From Streptomyces sp. ISL-12 (GTDB lineage: Bacteria; Actinomycetota; Actinomycetes; Streptomycetales; Streptomycetaceae): a stretch of 32,961 bases of DNA. The notes beneath the pieces are model-generated. The model saw nothing but the letters and a program-made list of their open reading frames with translations. It did not search any database and had not been told where the DNA came from. The stretch is taken from NCBI RefSeq assembly GCF_018614415.1, contig NZ_JAGGOO010000090.1, positions 1-32,961 on the forward strand, given 5' to 3'. The first letter of the stretch is position 1, and each line of letters begins with the position of its first letter. Shown one piece after another: positions 15,436 to 23,825 of this stretch. A program made the position numbers and the translations under genes.

Positions 15436-15814
15436 TGAGCACCCTTTCGAGCAGTGTCACGTCCGGCGCACCGCCGTTGTTCTCGTCGCCGCCCGGCTGG
15501 TGGATGGCGACCAGGCCCGCCTCCGCCAGGTCCGCGACCAGGATCCTGGCCACCCCCAGCGGCATGGCGAGCAGGGCCGAGACCTCGGCCACCGACTTCA
15601 CCTCGCGGCACAGGTGGCAGATGCGCTGGTGCTCGGGGAGCAGCCCCATCAGCGCTGCCGGGTCGGCCGTGGTGCTGATCAGCGCCTCGATGGCGAGCTG
15701 ATAGCGGGGCCGGGTCCGGCCGCCGGTCATCGCGTAAGGACGTACCAGCGGCTGGTCGCCCTCGTCCTCGTACGGTTCCGCGTACGGATCATGAGAGGCG
15801 GTGGGCGGGGTCAT
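15416..15814 (-). CDS. cvnC1: CvnC, DUF742 protein of the second conservon
   Basis: 132 residues from ATG 15814, with GGAGG 4 nt upstream; a TTG at 15850 in the same frame would add 12 residues without a good ribosome site. After a short acidic N-terminus (YAEPYEDEGDQ) the DUF742 domain starts at PLVRPYAMTGGRTRP, as in the paralogue, and ends GAPDVTLLERVLSGLRKL. It lacks the 57-residue proline-rich extension of the first CvnC. Overlaps cvnD by 20 nt; follows cvnB after 111 bp in which I see no gene. Confidence 0.92.
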   Translation of the reverse strand: MTPPTASHDPYAEPYEDEGDQPLVRPYAMTGGRTRPRYQLAIEALISTTADPAALMGLLPEHQRICHLCREVKSVAEVSALLAMPLGVARILVADLAEAGLVAIHQPGGDENNGGAPDVTLLERVLSGLRKL

Positions 15815-15925
15815 GGGTCCTCCGGGCGGGGCGGCATGTCGGTAAGTCAAGCCGTCTGATGTGGCCGGTGGGGGGTTTGTGGCGGCCGGACGGTGATTTG
15901 GTGAGACGGGTGGTGCCGGGGCCGA

Positions 15926-16348
15926 TCAGTGGAGCAGACTTCCTTGCAGTTCGGCGCGCAGGTCGGGGGTGAGTACGGCGCCCGCGCGGTCGACGAGCAG
16001 CGCCATCTCGTAGCCGACGAGGCCGATGTCGCACTCCGGGTGGGCCAGAACGGCCAGGGACGAGCCGTCCGAGACGGACATCAGGAAGAGGAACCCGCGT
16101 TCCATCTCCACCACCGTCTGTGCCACGCTGCCGCCCTCGAAGATCCGGGACGCCCCGGCCGTGAGCGAGGTCAGCCCCGAGGCGACGGCCGCGAGCTGGT
16201 CGGCGCGGTCGCGCGGGAAGCCCTCGGACATCGCCAGAAGGAGTCCGTCGGCGGACACGACGACGGTGTGGGACACCCCGGGGGTGTTGTCCACGAAATT
16301 CGTGATCAACCAGTTGAGGTTCTGTGCCGCCTGGCTCATCGGGCTCAA
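15926..16348 (-). CDS. cvnB1: CvnB, roadblock/LC7 domain protein of the second conservon
   Basis: 140 residues with the same roadblock fold as the first CvnB; the eight differing positions are mostly conservative and lie in the second half. TTG 16348 is chosen because GGAG at the end of cvnA lies 6 nt upstream and the stop codon of cvnA directly abuts it; ATG 16339 (MSQAAQ) is the alternative. The immediate junction implies coupled translation. Its likely partner is the CvnD GTPase. Confidence 0.93.
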   Translation of the reverse strand: MSPMSQAAQNLNWLITNFVDNTPGVSHTVVVSADGLLLAMSEGFPRDRADQLAAVASGLTSLTAGASRIFEGGSVAQTVVEMERGFLFLMSVSDGSSLAVLAHPECDIGLVGYEMALLVDRAGAVLTPDLRAELQGSLLH

Positions 16349-19300
16349 CTAACGCTCCTGCTGGTGAGTGGGCCTCGGGAAGTTGCCGGTCTGGCCGCTT
16401 CCCGCCTGACGGCCCTGTGCGATACCCCGACGGAGATTGGTCAGCCGGCCGCGTACCTCGTCGGGTGCGCGCGAGACCTGCGGACCGCTCTGGTGGGACT
16501 GCTGCTGAGCCGTGCCCGGTACGAGGTTCGCACGGGGCACCCGGCGCGGCAGGCCGGAGGTGGTGATACCGCCCGCGGCCGGCTGCCGGACACGCTCGGC
16601 CTGCCGGACGAGTTCGTCGTTGGGCGAGCTGCGCCAGGAAGAGGCGGCGGGACGCTGGGGTGCGGCGGGCTGTGCCGCCTCGGGGGTCTGCTGCTCGGGG
16701 GCCTGCGGCGCGTCGCCGCCGGCCTGCCGCTCGCGCCGTTCGCCGCGGAACCAGTTGGTCTCCAGCGTGTCGAACAGCGGCGTACGGCCGTCACCGGGGC
16801 CGGTGGCCGGGGGCAGCGCCTCGGGCTCCTGCCGCACGGGCCGCTGCGGACGCTGCAGATGGGTCCCGCCGAAGCCGTCCCCGCGACCCGCCGACGGCCG
16901 CTCGAACTGGCCGGTGACGGCCGGGTCCTGCGGGGCGTACGGGTCCGCGGGGGCCGGGTCCTGCCGGCTGTACGGGTCCTGCCGGTCGTACGGGTCCTGC
17001 CGGTCGTACGAGTCCTGGCGGTCGTACGGGGCACCGGGCGCCGGGTCCGGCCGGTCGAACTGGCCGGTGGCCGCCGGGTCACGGGGCTCGAAGCCCTGCG
17101 ACCCGAACGCGTCCTCGCGGGCCGGGGCCGGCCGCTCGAACTGGCCGGTGGCGGCCGGGTCCTGGCGGTCGTACTGCCCGGCCGGCGCCGGAGCCTGCCG
17201 GTCGAACTGGCCGGTGGTGGAGGCGTCCTGGCGGCCGTACTGGCCGGTCGCCGACGCGTCCTGCCGGTCGTACCCGCCGGTGCCGTTCAGGTTCTGGCGG
17301 TCGAACTGGCCGGTGGCGGCCGGGTCCTGGTGGCCCGGGAGGCCGTGCCGCCCCGTGGCCGAGCCGTCGTCGTAGGCCTGCGGGGCGCCGAACCGGTCCT
17401 GGTCGGCCGGGCCGCCCGCGCCGTTCGGTCCGGCGGGTGTGCCGAAGACGTCGGAGCGGACGAACGGGCCGTTGTCCCGCGTCCCGTCCTGGCCGCCGCC
17501 CTGCGGTCCGTGACCGCCGGGGCGGCCGAACGGGTCGGCGGGTGCCGGAGCGTTCCGTTCCGGCGCGGCGTACTGGCCGGTGTGCCGGGAGTCGGCGGTG
17601 CCCGGCGCGGGCGCGTCGAAGTCCGGGCGGGCGAACTCGGCCGTGGCGGCGGGCCCGTCCTGCTCGCCGGAGCGGCCGATCACCGGCATCTCGGCGGTCG
17701 CCGCCGGCCCCTGCCGGTCGTCGATCCGCGGGACGGGCGCGGTGCGGGCGACGTCCGGCTCCTCGTGGCCGCGCGGGGCGTCCAGCGCGGCGCGGTCCAC
17801 GGACGGCTGCGTGTTCTCGTCGCTCCAGCTGGGCACGCGGGGCTGCGGGTTGCCGCCGGGCAGCTCGGCCCGCGGGCCGCCGCGCGGCGGCAGCTGCGGA
17901 CGCCGGCCTCGCTCGGATGCGTCGGGGGTGCCGGGGGTGCCGCCCTTGCGCCGGCTCCGCTGCGGTGCGGCGGGCGCGGCGTTGCCGAAGGCGTCCTGGC
18001 CCTGCTGCGGCTGCGGCGCGTTCAGACCCGCGGCCTGCAGGCCCTGCGGGGCGCCCGGCGCCTGACCGGCACCCGCGCCCGCCGGAGCCGGACGGTTCTG
18101 CGGAGCCTGCGGGGACTGCGGTGCCGCCGGGGACTGCGGGCCGCGCGCGCCGCCCGGCTGTCCGCCGTCCCGGCCGGGCAGCGCGGCGCGCGGCCCCTGA
18201 CCGGCCGCGAGCCGGGGACCGCCCGGGGCACCCGCGCCGAGCGCGCCGCCCTGGCCGCCGCCCGCCCGCCGGGCCGCCGCGGCACCGGCCGCGGCCTGCG
18301 CGGCGGCGGGACCGCCGACACCGGGCTGACCGGGCTTGCCCTGCGGCTTGCGACCGCCCTGGGCGACATCGACGGGCAGCATGACCAGCGCGGTCGTACC
18401 ACCGGAGTCGGACGGGCGCAGCTGGATGCGGATGCCGTGGCGCTGCGACAGGCGGCCGACCACGAACAGACCCATGCGGCGGGAGACGGAGACGTCCACG
18501 GTGGGCGGCGAGGCCAGCCGCTCGTTGATCGCGGCGAGGTCCTCGGGGGAGAGGCCGATGCCGGTGTCGTGGATCTCGATCAGCACCCGCCCGTCGGGCA
18601 GCGCGTGACCGGTGACCTTGACCTTGGTCTGCGGCGAGGAGAACGACGTCGCGTTCTCCAGCAGCTCGGCGAGCAGGTGCACGAGGTCGTTGACGACCCG
18701 GCCGGCCACCTCGGTGGTCGGCACGGAGGCCAGCTCGATGCGCTCGTACTGCTCCACCTCGGAGGCGGCGGCACGGAGCACGTCGACCAGCGGCACCGGA
18801 CGGGTCCAGCGGCGGCCCGGCTCCTCACCGGCGAGGACGAGGAGGTTCTCACCGTTACGGCGCATGCGCGTGGCGAGGTGGTCGAGCTTGAACAGCGAGG
18901 ACAGCTGGTCCGGGTCGGCCTCGCGGGACTCCAGTTCGGAGATGAGCGACAGCTGACGCTGGATGAGGCCCTGGGAGCGGCGCGAGAGGTTGGTGAACAT
19001 CGCGTTGACGTTGCCCCGCAGCAGGGCCTGCTCGGCGGCGAGCCGGACCGCCTCGCGGTGCACGTCGTCGAAGGCCGCGGCCACCTTGCCGATCTCGTCC
19101 CGGGAGTGCACGCCGACCGACTCCACGGAGGTGTCGACGTCCTGCGGGTCGGACTCGGAGAGCTGCTTGACCAGCTCGGGCAGCCGGTCGGAGGCGACCT
19201 TGGTCGCGGTCTCCTCCAGGCGGCGCAGCGAACGGATCATGGAGCGGGCCACGACGAACGCGCCGACCAGCGAGACACCGAGCACGATCAGGATCAGCGC

Positions 19301-20581
19301 GCCGGAGAGGATCGCCTCGCGCTCCGACTCGCTGCGCAGCGCACGCGCCTGCTGCTCCATGTCCTCCAGCAGCGTGTGCTCGATGTTCGTCATCTGCTGG
19401 ATCTTGGTGGAGCTGCTGTCCAGCCAGTCCTGGTAGGACTGCTTCTCCATCTCCTCGATGGCGCCCTGGTTGGCGAGGACCCGGCCGGCGTACTTGTCCG
19501 CCGCCTCGATCGTCGCGTTGCCCTCCTCGATGGGCTGGAGGAGCTCGGTGGAGCCGCTGCCGTAGATGCTGGCGAAACTGCGCAGGTCGTACTCCTGGCT
19601 GTCCAGGGCCGCCTCGGCGTACAGCCGGTCGTTCTCGGAGAGGCTGCCGGACGCGTCGTTGCTCGCGGGCAGCGCCGCCGCGATGACGGCCCGCTGCACC
19701 GAGGCGTACTCCTTGGCGGACGAGAACGCCGACAGCGCGCGGGTGCGCTGGATCATCTCCGGGTTGCTGGTCGCCTCGGCCATGTCCTGGGAGAGGTCCA
19801 GGAGGTGGGTGATCAGGCGGTGGTAGGCGTCGACGGTCTGCGTCGAGTTGCGGGGGTCCTCGTAGGCCGAGTTGCGGATCTTGCTGAGGCCGTTGAGCTC
19901 GCTGGCGAGACCGACGACGGTGTCGCGCACGCCCTGGAGGTTGCCGTCCTTGCTGGCGGCGTCGATGTCCTCGGAGCCGTCGATGAAGTTGGCCAGGGCA
20001 CGGTCGGTCTTCTCCCGGTCGCCCTTCACCGCGGACGCGCTGGAGGAGGAGTTGTGCGCCAGCGGACCCGCCGACTTGTCCCGCTCCTCCTGGAGCGCGG
20101 CGGCCAGCTCGGTGGCCCGCGCGGTCATCTCCGTCAGCAGCTTCATGTTGTCGAGCTGCTGGATGTTGTCCATGGAGTCGCTGATGCGCAGGGCACCCAG
20201 CGAGGTCGCCGCGACGACCGGGAGCGCCAGCAGGGACACCAGACGGGTGGAGATACGCCAGTTGCGCAGGGCTATTCGGGAGCCGGGACCGCTCGGGCCC
20301 TTCGCCGGCTTCGCCGCCGACGCCTGGCTCTCCGCACCGGACACACCGGACGCACCGGACGCGCCGCCGGGCCCGCCGGAGGCACCGGGCGTGCCGGGGG
20401 TCCCCGCGGGGCCGCCCCGTCCGGAGCGTTCGCCGCCGGGGCCGGAGGCGGCCGGGCCCGAGGCACCCTTGTGGGCGTGCTGGGCGTGCTGGGGAGAGGA
20501 GCTGCCTGTCATGGGGCCAGTCCCACCCTGCGCCTGCGGCTCCGCCGAAGCGCTGCCATCCCTCTTGAAACGTCCCTGCAC
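16349..20581 (-). CDS. cvnA1: CvnA, membrane sensor histidine-kinase-like protein of the second conservon, with very long repeat-rich tail
   Basis: 1410 residues from GTG 20581 (N-terminus VQGRFKRDGSAS, which I recall as conserved in orthologues); ATG 20512 would remove 23 residues. A Gly/Ala/Ser-rich start precedes TM1 (~114-131). The extracellular NIT-like helical sensor (~132-423) includes ALQEERDKSAG, the typical NIT opening. TM2 is ~424-445, then HAMP, the His568 segment (KLDHLATRMRRN), N-box ELLENATSF (639-647), DTGIGL (672-677) and RRMGLFVVGRL (701-711). The remaining ~690 residues are disordered: Ala/Pro/Gln-rich, then repeats of TGQFDRQ type, then a conserved end (GGITTSGLPRRVPRANLV). 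The sensor part differs strongly from the first CvnA, so each conservon probably senses a different signal. Frames in other directions here are shadows. Confidence 0.94.
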   Translation of the reverse strand: MQGRFKRDGSASAEPQAQGGTGPMTGSSSPQHAQHAHKGASGPAASGPGGERSGRGGPAGTPGTPGASGGPGGASGASGVSGAESQASAAKPAKGPSGPGSRIALRNWRISTRLVSLLALPVVAATSLGALRISDSMDNIQQLDNMKLLTEMTARATELAAALQEERDKSAGPLAHNSSSSASAVKGDREKTDRALANFIDGSEDIDAASKDGNLQGVRDTVVGLASELNGLSKIRNSAYEDPRNSTQTVDAYHRLITHLLDLSQDMAEATSNPEMIQRTRALSAFSSAKEYASVQRAVIAAALPASNDASGSLSENDRLYAEAALDSQEYDLRSFASIYGSGSTELLQPIEEGNATIEAADKYAGRVLANQGAIEEMEKQSYQDWLDSSSTKIQQMTNIEHTLLEDMEQQARALRSESEREAILSGALILIVLGVSLVGAFVVARSMIRSLRRLEETATKVASDRLPELVKQLSESDPQDVDTSVESVGVHSRDEIGKVAAAFDDVHREAVRLAAEQALLRGNVNAMFTNLSRRSQGLIQRQLSLISELESREADPDQLSSLFKLDHLATRMRRNGENLLVLAGEEPGRRWTRPVPLVDVLRAAASEVEQYERIELASVPTTEVAGRVVNDLVHLLAELLENATSFSSPQTKVKVTGHALPDGRVLIEIHDTGIGLSPEDLAAINERLASPPTVDVSVSRRMGLFVVGRLSQRHGIRIQLRPSDSGGTTALVMLPVDVAQGGRKPQGKPGQPGVGGPAAAQAAAGAAAARRAGGGQGGALGAGAPGGPRLAAGQGPRAALPGRDGGQPGGARGPQSPAAPQSPQAPQNRPAPAGAGAGQAPGAPQGLQAAGLNAPQPQQGQDAFGNAAPAAPQRSRRKGGTPGTPDASERGRRPQLPPRGGPRAELPGGNPQPRVPSWSDENTQPSVDRAALDAPRGHEEPDVARTAPVPRIDDRQGPAATAEMPVIGRSGEQDGPAATAEFARPDFDAPAPGTADSRHTGQYAAPERNAPAPADPFGRPGGHGPQGGGQDGTRDNGPFVRSDVFGTPAGPNGAGGPADQDRFGAPQAYDDGSATGRHGLPGHQDPAATGQFDRQNLNGTGGYDRQDASATGQYGRQDASTTGQFDRQAPAPAGQYDRQDPAATGQFERPAPAREDAFGSQGFEPRDPAATGQFDRPDPAPGAPYDRQDSYDRQDPYDRQDPYSRQDPAPADPYAPQDPAVTGQFERPSAGRGDGFGGTHLQRPQRPVRQEPEALPPATGPGDGRTPLFDTLETNWFRGERRERQAGGDAPQAPEQQTPEAAQPAAPQRPAASSWRSSPNDELVRQAERVRQPAAGGITTSGLPRRVPRANLVPGTAQQQSHQSGPQVSRAPDEVRGRLTNLRRGIAQGRQAGSGQTGNFPRPTHQQER
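16896..17330 (-). repeat. Degenerate tandem peptide repeats in the cvnA tail (D-x-x-A-T-G-Q-F-D-R-Q and YDRQDP)
   Basis: Within this stretch an ~11-residue unit with core ATGQF(D/E)R recurs about eight times. It is interrupted by a run of 6-residue units (YDRQDS, YDRQDP, YDRQDP, YSRQDP). DNA copies differ by several bases each, so the array is older than the AQA run of the other cvnA. It lies wholly in the disordered cytoplasmic tail. Confidence 0.9.
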
Positions 20582-21181
20582 TAGCGTCGCAACCTCTGGA
20601 CCAGGCACCCCTCCGCGTGAACGGCGAGGCACGGTGTCGGCGTGTCGGGGGCGCCCTGAATACGCCCCCTGATGGTCGTGAGTAACCGGCGCCGGTTCCC
20701 CCTCTTGCCGCCACTCGGCGCTTCGGTGCGCCCCCCGTGTGCCGGCTCGATCCTGCGGCGGTCCGTGAGATTCCAGCACAGTGCAGGATCTCCAACAAGG
20801 GCCATGGGAGAGCCCGCGACCGGCGTGACAGCACGTGAGGGGCGGGTCACCGGACGTAGAGAGTGGTCGACGGCAAAACGGGCGTATGGTCACGAGTCAT
20901 CGGTCCCCGGTGGGTGTCCCAGTCGCCATGATCAGGAGCGGAATGGCCGCTTCAGGTGGGCAATGTCCGTTTTTTGTCGGCAGGGTGGGGGTCTGCTTTG
21001 ACCGCTTTGCCCCTTGCTCAGTGAGGAAACTCACACGGGCGCCATGAGTCCTTCACGTCTTCGGTGGGGAATCGCGTGTTTAGCCTGGCGCTTTACAGAG
21101 AAGGCAAATCCGACAACCCGCGCCCGCGCGAGGCCCTTCCGGGCCGGCCCGGCGCCCGCACCCCATGAGGCTCGTACCACC
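20582..21181. other. 600-bp gap between cvnA and the 62-residue gene: divergent control region
   Basis: No convincing gene is present. I see a perfect 14-bp palindrome (20684-20697), an inverted repeat GATCCTGC/GCAGGATC (20749-20756 and 20783-20790), and a small GTGAG-GAAA-CTCAC hairpin (21021-21034). On the minus strand TTGTTG-N17-TGGAAT is a weak promoter candidate for cvnA. Base composition is less GC-rich from about 20880 to 21110. Confidence 0.5.
20684..20697. promoter_or_regulatory. Perfect 14-bp palindrome AACCGGCGCCGGTT upstream of the second conservon's cvnA
   Basis: The 14-bp sequence is its own reverse complement and lies 103-116 nt upstream of the GTG start of cvnA. It is a possible operator. 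GC-rich palindromes arise fairly often by chance in such genomes, so the support is modest. Confidence 0.4.
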
Positions 21182-21370
21182 GTGAAGACGACGATGATGT
21201 TCCACAAGATCGCCAATCCGCGCCGCACGACGCTGGTCCACCTGAAGGACACCGGCGAACTGCGGGCCCCGGAGCAGCCGGAGCACGCCGTCGAGCTCCC
21301 CACCCAGACCGCCAACCCCCGGCGCACCATCCTCATGGAGATCCCCGCCTCGGCCACCCCGGCCGAGTAG
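21182..21370 (+). CDS. Small protein with duplicated ANPRRT motif, function unknown
   Basis: 62 residues from GTG 21182, with GAGG 11 nt upstream; ATG 21194 or 21197 are alternatives. The frame extends upstream to 21014, but that part looks non-coding. The protein has two copies of a motif: HKIANPRRTTLVHL near the N-terminus and TQTANPRRTILMEI near the C-terminus. They are joined by a charged linker (KDTGELRAPEQPEH). No signal peptide or membrane segment is seen. I do not recognise a family or function. It is divergent from the second conservon and precedes the hydrolase/gltX pair by 103 bp. Confidence 0.65.
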   Translation: MKTTMMFHKIANPRRTTLVHLKDTGELRAPEQPEHAVELPTQTANPRRTILMEIPASATPAE

Positions 21371-21473
21371 CACGCCCGGCCCCAGCGGCGGTGATGCGCG
21401 AGGCACCCGCCCCTTGCCGCGTTAGCCTGGAGCGTCAGACTCCAGCCGCATCAGTCAAGGGGCCAAGCAACCC

Positions 21474-22259
21474 GTGCGCATCGCCAGGTTCTCCATCGAC
21501 GGGAACGTCGCCTTCGGCGCGGTCGAGGGCGACCAGCCGGACCAGCTCGTCCTCGACATCATCAAGGGCATCCCGTTCGCGGACTTCGAGCTCTCCGGCA
21601 CGAAGGTCCCGCTGAGCAAGGTCCGGCTGCTGCCGCCGGTGCTCCCCAACAAGGTCGTCGCCTTCGGCCGCAACTACGCCGAGCACGCCCGGGAGCTGGG
21701 CAACGAGGTGCCCGACGCCCCGTTCGCCTTCTTCAAGCCGTCCACCTCGGTCACCGGCCCCGGCGACGACATCCAGTACCCCTCCTTCTCGCAGGAACTG
21801 CACCACGAGGCCGAGCTGGCCGTGGTCATCGGCCGCATGTGCCGCGAGGTCCCGCGCGAGCGCGTCGCCGACGTCATCCTCGGCTACACCTGCGCCAACG
21901 ACGTCACCGCCCGCGACGTCCAGCGCCGCGAGAAGCAGTGGGCCCGGGCCAAGGGCTTCGACACCTCCTGCCCGCTCGGCCCCTGGGTGGAGACGGACAT
22001 CGACCTCGCCCGCGCCGCCGACCTGACGATCCAGCTCACCGTCAACGGGCAGCAGCGCCAGCTCGGCCGCACCAGCGAGATGATCCACTCCATCGAGGAC
22101 CTGGTCGTCAACGTCACCGAGGCGATGACCCTGCTCCCCGGCGACGTGATCCTCACCGGCACCCCGGCCGGGGTCGGCCCCCTCAACGTCGGCGACGAGG
22201 TCGCCGTCACCATCGAAGGCATCGGCACTCTCACCAACAAGGTTGTCAAGCGTGGCTAG
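21474..22259 (+). CDS. Fumarylacetoacetate hydrolase (FAH) family protein
   Basis: 261 residues, the size of single-domain FAH-family enzymes (ureidoglycolate lyase, acylpyruvase, or 2-hydroxyhepta-2,4-diene-1,7-dioate isomerase types). The family block GRNYAEHARELG is at 65-76. The metal-binding carboxylates are Glu112 and Glu114 (HHEAELAVVIG) and Asp143 (CANDVTARDVQ). The C-terminal block LLPGDVILTGTPAGVG is also typical. It should be a soluble Mg/Mn-dependent hydrolase of acylpyruvates or related keto acids (oxaloacetate decarboxylation is also reported in this family); the substrate is unknown. GTG 21474 follows AAGGGG. Its last 8 nt overlap the start of gltX, so the two are co-transcribed. 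Confidence 0.92.
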   Translation: MRIARFSIDGNVAFGAVEGDQPDQLVLDIIKGIPFADFELSGTKVPLSKVRLLPPVLPNKVVAFGRNYAEHARELGNEVPDAPFAFFKPSTSVTGPGDDIQYPSFSQELHHEAELAVVIGRMCREVPRERVADVILGYTCANDVTARDVQRREKQWARAKGFDTSCPLGPWVETDIDLARAADLTIQLTVNGQQRQLGRTSEMIHSIEDLVVNVTEAMTLLPGDVILTGTPAGVGPLNVGDEVAVTIEGIGTLTNKVVKRG

Positions 22260-23745
22260 CGCAGCGTCGTCCCCCGTACGCGTCCGTTTCTGTCCCTCGC
22301 CCACCGGTAACCCCCACGTGGGCCTGGTCCGCACCGCCCTGTTCAACTGGGCCTTCGCGCGCCACCACCAGGGCAGCGGTGCTCATTTCGTATTCCGCAT
22401 CGAGGACACCGACGCCGCCCGCGACAGCGAGGAGTCCTACAATCAGCTCCTCGACTCGATGCGCTGGCTCGGCTTCGACTGGGACGAGGGCCCCGAGGTC
22501 GGCGGCCCGCACGCGCCGTACCGCCAGTCGCAGCGCATGGACATCTACCAGGACGTCGCCCAGAAGCTCCTGGACGCCGGCCACGCCTACCGCTGCTACT
22601 GCTCCCAGGAGGAGCTGGACACCCGCCGCGAGGCCGCCCGCGCCGCCGGCAAGCCCTCCGGCTACGACGGCCACTGCCGCGAGCTGACCACCGCGCAGGT
22701 CGAGGAGTACGAGGCCCAGGGCCGCACGCCGATCGTCCGCTTCCGGATGCCCGACGAGGCGATCACCTTCACCGACCTGGTGCGCGGCGAGATCACCTAC
22801 CTGCCGGAGAACGTCCCGGACTACGGCATCGTCCGCGCCAACGGCGCCCCGCTGTACACGCTGGTCAACCCGGTCGACGACGCCCTGATGGAGATCACCC
22901 ACGTCCTGCGCGGCGAGGACCTGCTCTCCTCCACCCCGCGCCAGATCGCCCTCTACAAGGCGCTGATCGAGCTGGGCGTCGCCAAGGAGATCCCGGCCTT
23001 CGGCCACCTCCCGTACGTGATGGGCGAGGGCAACAAGAAGCTCTCCAAGCGCGACCCGCAGTCCTCCCTGAACCTCTACCGCGAGCGCGGCTTCCTCCCC
23101 GAGGGCCTGCTCAACTACCTCTCCCTGCTCGGCTGGTCCCTCTCCGCCGACCAGGACATCTTCACCATCGACGAGATGGTCGCCGCCTTCGACGTCAAGG
23201 ACGTCAACCCCAACCCGGCCCGCTTCGACCTCAAGAAGTGCGAGGCCATCAACGGCGACCACATCCGCATGCTGGAGGCGAAGGACTTCGCCGAGCGCTG
23301 CCGCCCGTGGCTGAAGCCGCCCTTCGCCCCCTGGGCGCCAGAGGACTTCGACGAGACCAAGTGGCAGGCGATCGCCCCGCACGCGCAGACCCGCCTGAAG
23401 GTCCTCTCCGAGATCACCGACAACGTGGACTTCCTGTTCCTGCCGGAGCCGGTCTTCGACGAGGCGAGCTGGACCAAGGCGATGAAGGAGGGCTCCGACG
23501 CCCTGCTGCGCACCGCCCGCGAGAAGCTGGACGCGGCGGACTGGAGCTCCCCGGAGTCCCTCAAGGAGGCCGTCCTGGCCGCCGGCGAGGCCCACGGCCT
23601 CAAGCTCGGCAAGGCCCAGGCCCCGGTCCGCGTCGCCGTCACCGGCCGCACGGTCGGCCTGCCGCTCTTCGAGTCCCTGGAGGTCCTGGGCAAGGAGAAG
23701 GCCCTGACCAGGATCGACGCGGCGCTGGCGCGGCTCGCGGCCTGA
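22252..23745 (+). CDS. gltX: Glutamyl-tRNA synthetase (class I, probably non-discriminating)
   Basis: 497 residues. The HIGH-type motif is PSPTGNPHVG (PHVG at 21-24) and the KMSKS-type motif is KLSKR (263-267). RIEDTDAARDSEES and GLNW-like GFDWDEGP are typical of bacterial GluRS. The C-terminal part is the helical anticodon-binding region. It attaches glutamate to tRNA-Glu. In actinobacteria that lack GlnRS it also charges tRNA-Gln, which GatCAB then amidates; whether this strain lacks GlnRS is not visible here. GTG 22252 has AAGG 10 nt upstream and overlaps the preceding FAH gene by 8 nt. A perfect 36-nt palindrome follows as terminator. Five tRNA-Gln and tRNA-Glu genes lie ~900 bp downstream. 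Confidence 0.97.
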   Translation: MASAASSPVRVRFCPSPTGNPHVGLVRTALFNWAFARHHQGSGAHFVFRIEDTDAARDSEESYNQLLDSMRWLGFDWDEGPEVGGPHAPYRQSQRMDIYQDVAQKLLDAGHAYRCYCSQEELDTRREAARAAGKPSGYDGHCRELTTAQVEEYEAQGRTPIVRFRMPDEAITFTDLVRGEITYLPENVPDYGIVRANGAPLYTLVNPVDDALMEITHVLRGEDLLSSTPRQIALYKALIELGVAKEIPAFGHLPYVMGEGNKKLSKRDPQSSLNLYRERGFLPEGLLNYLSLLGWSLSADQDIFTIDEMVAAFDVKDVNPNPARFDLKKCEAINGDHIRMLEAKDFAERCRPWLKPPFAPWAPEDFDETKWQAIAPHAQTRLKVLSEITDNVDFLFLPEPVFDEASWTKAMKEGSDALLRTAREKLDAADWSSPESLKEAVLAAGEAHGLKLGKAQAPVRVAVTGRTVGLPLFESLEVLGKEKALTRIDAALARLAA

Positions 23746-23762
23746 CGCCCGTACGCCTGACA

Positions 23763-23798
23763 GGGGCGGCAGACCGTGCCGGCACGGTCTGCCGCCCC
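23763..23798 (+). terminator. Perfect 36-nt palindromic terminator after gltX
   Basis: The arm GGGGCGGCAGACCGTGCC is directly followed by its exact reverse complement, starting 17 nt after the gltX stop. The folded hairpin would have about 16 bp and a 4-nt loop. It separates gltX from the HAD gene, which starts 27 nt later. Confidence 0.85.
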
Positions 23799-23825
23799 TC
23801 GCCGTACCCCGGTACCGTCGGGGAC

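Noticed and set aside
15929..20584. A 1551-codon open frame on the plus strand opposite the second conservon
   Set aside because: It is a shadow frame created by GC-rich third positions of cvnA-cvnB; the minus strand encodes all expected conservon motifs.
20672..21001. Plus-strand open frame in the 600-bp gap upstream of cvnA
   Set aside because: No ribosome site, no domain pattern and irregular codon-position GC; left as regulatory DNA.
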